Part shown: positions 62,422 to 64,000 of the stretch, in pieces
Position numbering within the stretch: position 1 is the first letter of the stretch
Layout: every line of letters starts with the position of its first letter
From: Saprospirales bacterium
GTDB taxonomy: Bacteria; Bacteroidota; Bacteroidia; Chitinophagales; Saprospiraceae
Direction: 5' to 3'
Assembly (NCBI GenBank): GCA_016719895.1
Contig: JADJYG010000001.1
Location: 310,001 to 374,000 of the forward strand
Length of the DNA stretch: 64,000 bases
Translations under genes and position numbers: made by a program
Notes under the pieces: generated by a model
What the model saw: the letters and a program-made list of their open reading frames with translations, nothing else
Database searches by the model: none
Told to the model about the DNA's origin: nothing

Positions 62422-64000
62422 CTATTCCTCTACCAATTCCATCTCGATTTGGCGCTTCTGTAAATCAACGCCGACAATCCGAACGCGCACTTTGTCGCCC
62501 ATCCGGATCACTTTCCCATACCGGCGGCCCTTGGCGCGCAGGTTGCCTTCTTCCAGGGAATACATATCGTCCAGGTATTTGAATTCGACCAAGCCCTCGG
62601 CCAGGGAACCCGGCAGTTCGACAAAAAAGCCGCGGTCGATCATGCCGCTTACATAGCCTTCAAATACTTCGCCCAGGTGCCGGCGCAACAGTTCAGCCTG
62701 CTTGTATTTGACGCTTTCCCGTTCGGCATCGGCGGCCTTTTTTTCCTGGGCGCTGATGTGCTTGCACTGTTCCTCCAGTTTCGACTTTTCCACCCGGTAT
62801 GTCCGTCCGTCGAGGTTGCGCTCCAGCAGCCGGTGGGCCAATACGTCGGCATAGCGGCGAATCGGCGAAGTAAAATGGGTGTAATGCGAAAAACCAAGTC
62901 CGTAGTGCCCGATGTTGTTGCTGGAATACACCGCTTTGGCCATGGTCCGGATAGCCAGCGGCTCCAGTATTTTGAGCCGGTCGTCTTTTCTGGCGGCGCG
63001 CATCAGGGCATTGTACGACTGGGCGATCTGTTTCGGCGTGTTGACTTTCATGGGGTGCCCCATTTCAGATGCAAACCGCGCGAATTCGGTCACTTTTTCC
63101 ATATCCGGCAAGTCATGCACGCGGTACACAAAGGGAATTTCCTGGGCATCGGCAGCTAATCGCTCCATGTATAGCGCCACCTCCCTGTTTGCCAGCAGCA
63201 TAAAATCCTCGATGAGCATGTGAGCGTCTTTCCGGTCTTTCACATACGCCTCGATGGGGGTGCCGTCTTCTGCCAGCCGGAAGCGCACTTCTTCCGTTTC
63301 AAAACCGATGGCCCCATTTTGCTCGCGCTGGCGGCGCATGGTTTTTGACAGCCGGTCGAGCGTTTTTACAGCCCACTCCAGCTCGGGATAAATCGTCAGT
63401 TGTTGCAAACGCTCGCCGGGAAGGCCGTCGAGGATGGTTTGGGCTTCTTCGTACGAAAAACGCCTGGCCGAATGGATGACTGTTTTGCCAAACCACTGAG
63501 ACACGAGGTTTTCCCTGGCATCGAATACAAAAACCGCTGAAAAGGTCAGCCGGTCGGCATAGGGTACCAGCGAGCACAGGTTGTTCGACAATTTTTCGGG
63601 TAACATAGGATTCACGCGGTCCACCAGGTACACCGAGGTACTGCGCCGGAAAGCCTCCTGGTCGAGCGGCGTACCGGGCTTCAGATAATGGGTCACGTCG
63701 GCAATGTGCACGCCCACTTCCAGCCTGCCCTGGTCCAAGCGGCGAATACTGAGCGCATCGTCGAAATCGCGGGCGTCTTCCGGGTCGATGGTAAACGTGA
63801 GCACATCGCGAAAATCGCGGCGGCGCTCGATTTCTTGCATGGAAATGGTTTCCGGGATACCCTCGGCTTCAGCCAGGGCTTCCTCCGAATGGACGAGTTC
63901 GAAACCGGAGTTAATCAGTATCTTCTTCATTTCGAAATCGTTCCCGCCGGCTTCCCCGAGCGATTGCGTCACCTTCCCGATCGGAACACGGCCCTTTCCT
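62422..64000 (-). CDS. rnr: Ribonuclease R, 3' part (5' end beyond the window)
   Basis: About 526 codons are visible; the frame runs off the right edge, so the N-terminal cold-shock/OB part is missing. The RNB catalytic domain is clear: DPEDARDFDDALSI (the metal-binding aspartates), GVHIADVTHYL, NPMLPEKLSNNLCSL and HYTHFTSPIRRYADVLAHR. An S1 domain follows at about the last 85 residues (FEGYVSGMIDRGFFVELP). RNase R digests structured RNA from the 3' end and takes part in rRNA and mRNA quality control. It is convergent with the lysine-rich gene. Confidence 0.94.
   Translation of the reverse strand, partial: GKGRVPIGKVTQSLGEAGGNDFEMKKILINSGFELVHSEEALAEAEGIPETISMQEIERRRDFRDVLTFTIDPEDARDFDDALSIRRLDQGRLEVGVHIADVTHYLKPGTPLDQEAFRRSTSVYLVDRVNPMLPEKLSNNLCSLVPYADRLTFSAVFVFDARENLVSQWFGKTVIHSARRFSYEEAQTILDGLPGERLQQLTIYPELEWAVKTLDRLSKTMRRQREQNGAIGFETEEVRFRLAEDGTPIEAYVKDRKDAHMLIEDFMLLANREVALYMERLAADAQEIPFVYRVHDLPDMEKVTEFARFASEMGHPMKVNTPKQIAQSYNALMRAARKDDRLKILEPLAIRTMAKAVYSSNNIGHYGLGFSHYTHFTSPIRRYADVLAHRLLERNLDGRTYRVEKSKLEEQCKHISAQEKKAADAERESVKYKQAELLRRHLGEVFEGYVSGMIDRGFFVELPGSLAEGLVEFKYLDDMYSLEEGNLRAKGRRYGKVIRMGDKVRVRIVGVDLQKRQIEMELVEE

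Overview
The window looks like chromosomal DNA of a Bacteroidota bacterium, most likely a Saprospiraceae/Lewinella-type organism. Evidence: type IX secretion (T9SS) substrates with C-terminal sorting domains, a gliding-motility-associated C-terminal domain, a GldN-like protein, Bacteroidota -7 promoter elements (TAnnTTTG), FKBP/SlyD and SUMF1 families, and the gene order of the division and cell-wall (dcw) cluster. Most of the window is GC-rich with tight codon use. One block (about 14.1-16.6 kb) is strongly AT-rich and looks acquired.

Layout. 1-0.73 kb: non-coding, with nested inverted repeats and one copy of a dispersed repeat. 0.75-9.4 kb: housekeeping and catabolism (outer-membrane protein, waaA, icd, ChaN/EreA-like secreted protein, amidase, DapA-like lyase and 4-hydroxyproline epimerase, OmpA-like protein). 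9.6-23.4 kb: an accessory region. It holds a frameshifted T9SS-exported esterase, a methyltransferase remnant cut by an IS4-type element, a broken CxxC-repeat protein, a SIR2 + P-loop NTPase protein that is a strong anti-phage defence candidate, an IS66 element abutting a truncated IS91-type transposase, a formylglycine-enzyme-like secreted protein, two tandem ~600-bp palindromic units joined at an attC-like site, paired hairpins, and a tyrosine-recombinase remnant.

23.5-39.7 kb (all minus strand): the dcw cluster mraZ-rsmH-ftsL-ftsI-murE-mraY-murD-ftsW-murG-(lipoprotein)-murC-ftsQ-ftsA-ftsZ. It lacks murF and ddl. A three-repeat MraZ-box-like array lies before mraZ, and a separate promoter lies before ftsA. 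40-64 kb: T9SS cargo proteins, a Cys/Met PLP enzyme, lipid-linked sugar functions (GT87, GtrA), cold-shock protein, SlyD, an ATP-grasp/methyltransferase pair, DUF72, polyphosphate kinase (frameshifted), tRNA-Gly and tRNA-Leu, a GldN-like protein, a TlpA-like thioredoxin, GH25 lysozyme, a PaaG-like isomerase, a Tat-exported class-V aminotransferase and the 3' part of rnr.

A recurring oddity is single-base homopolymer length changes that break genes (epimerase, esterase, IS4 transposase, ppk1) and that also distinguish the two tandem ~600-bp units. Either the assembly carries homopolymer errors in places or the accessory region is decaying; raw reads would decide.
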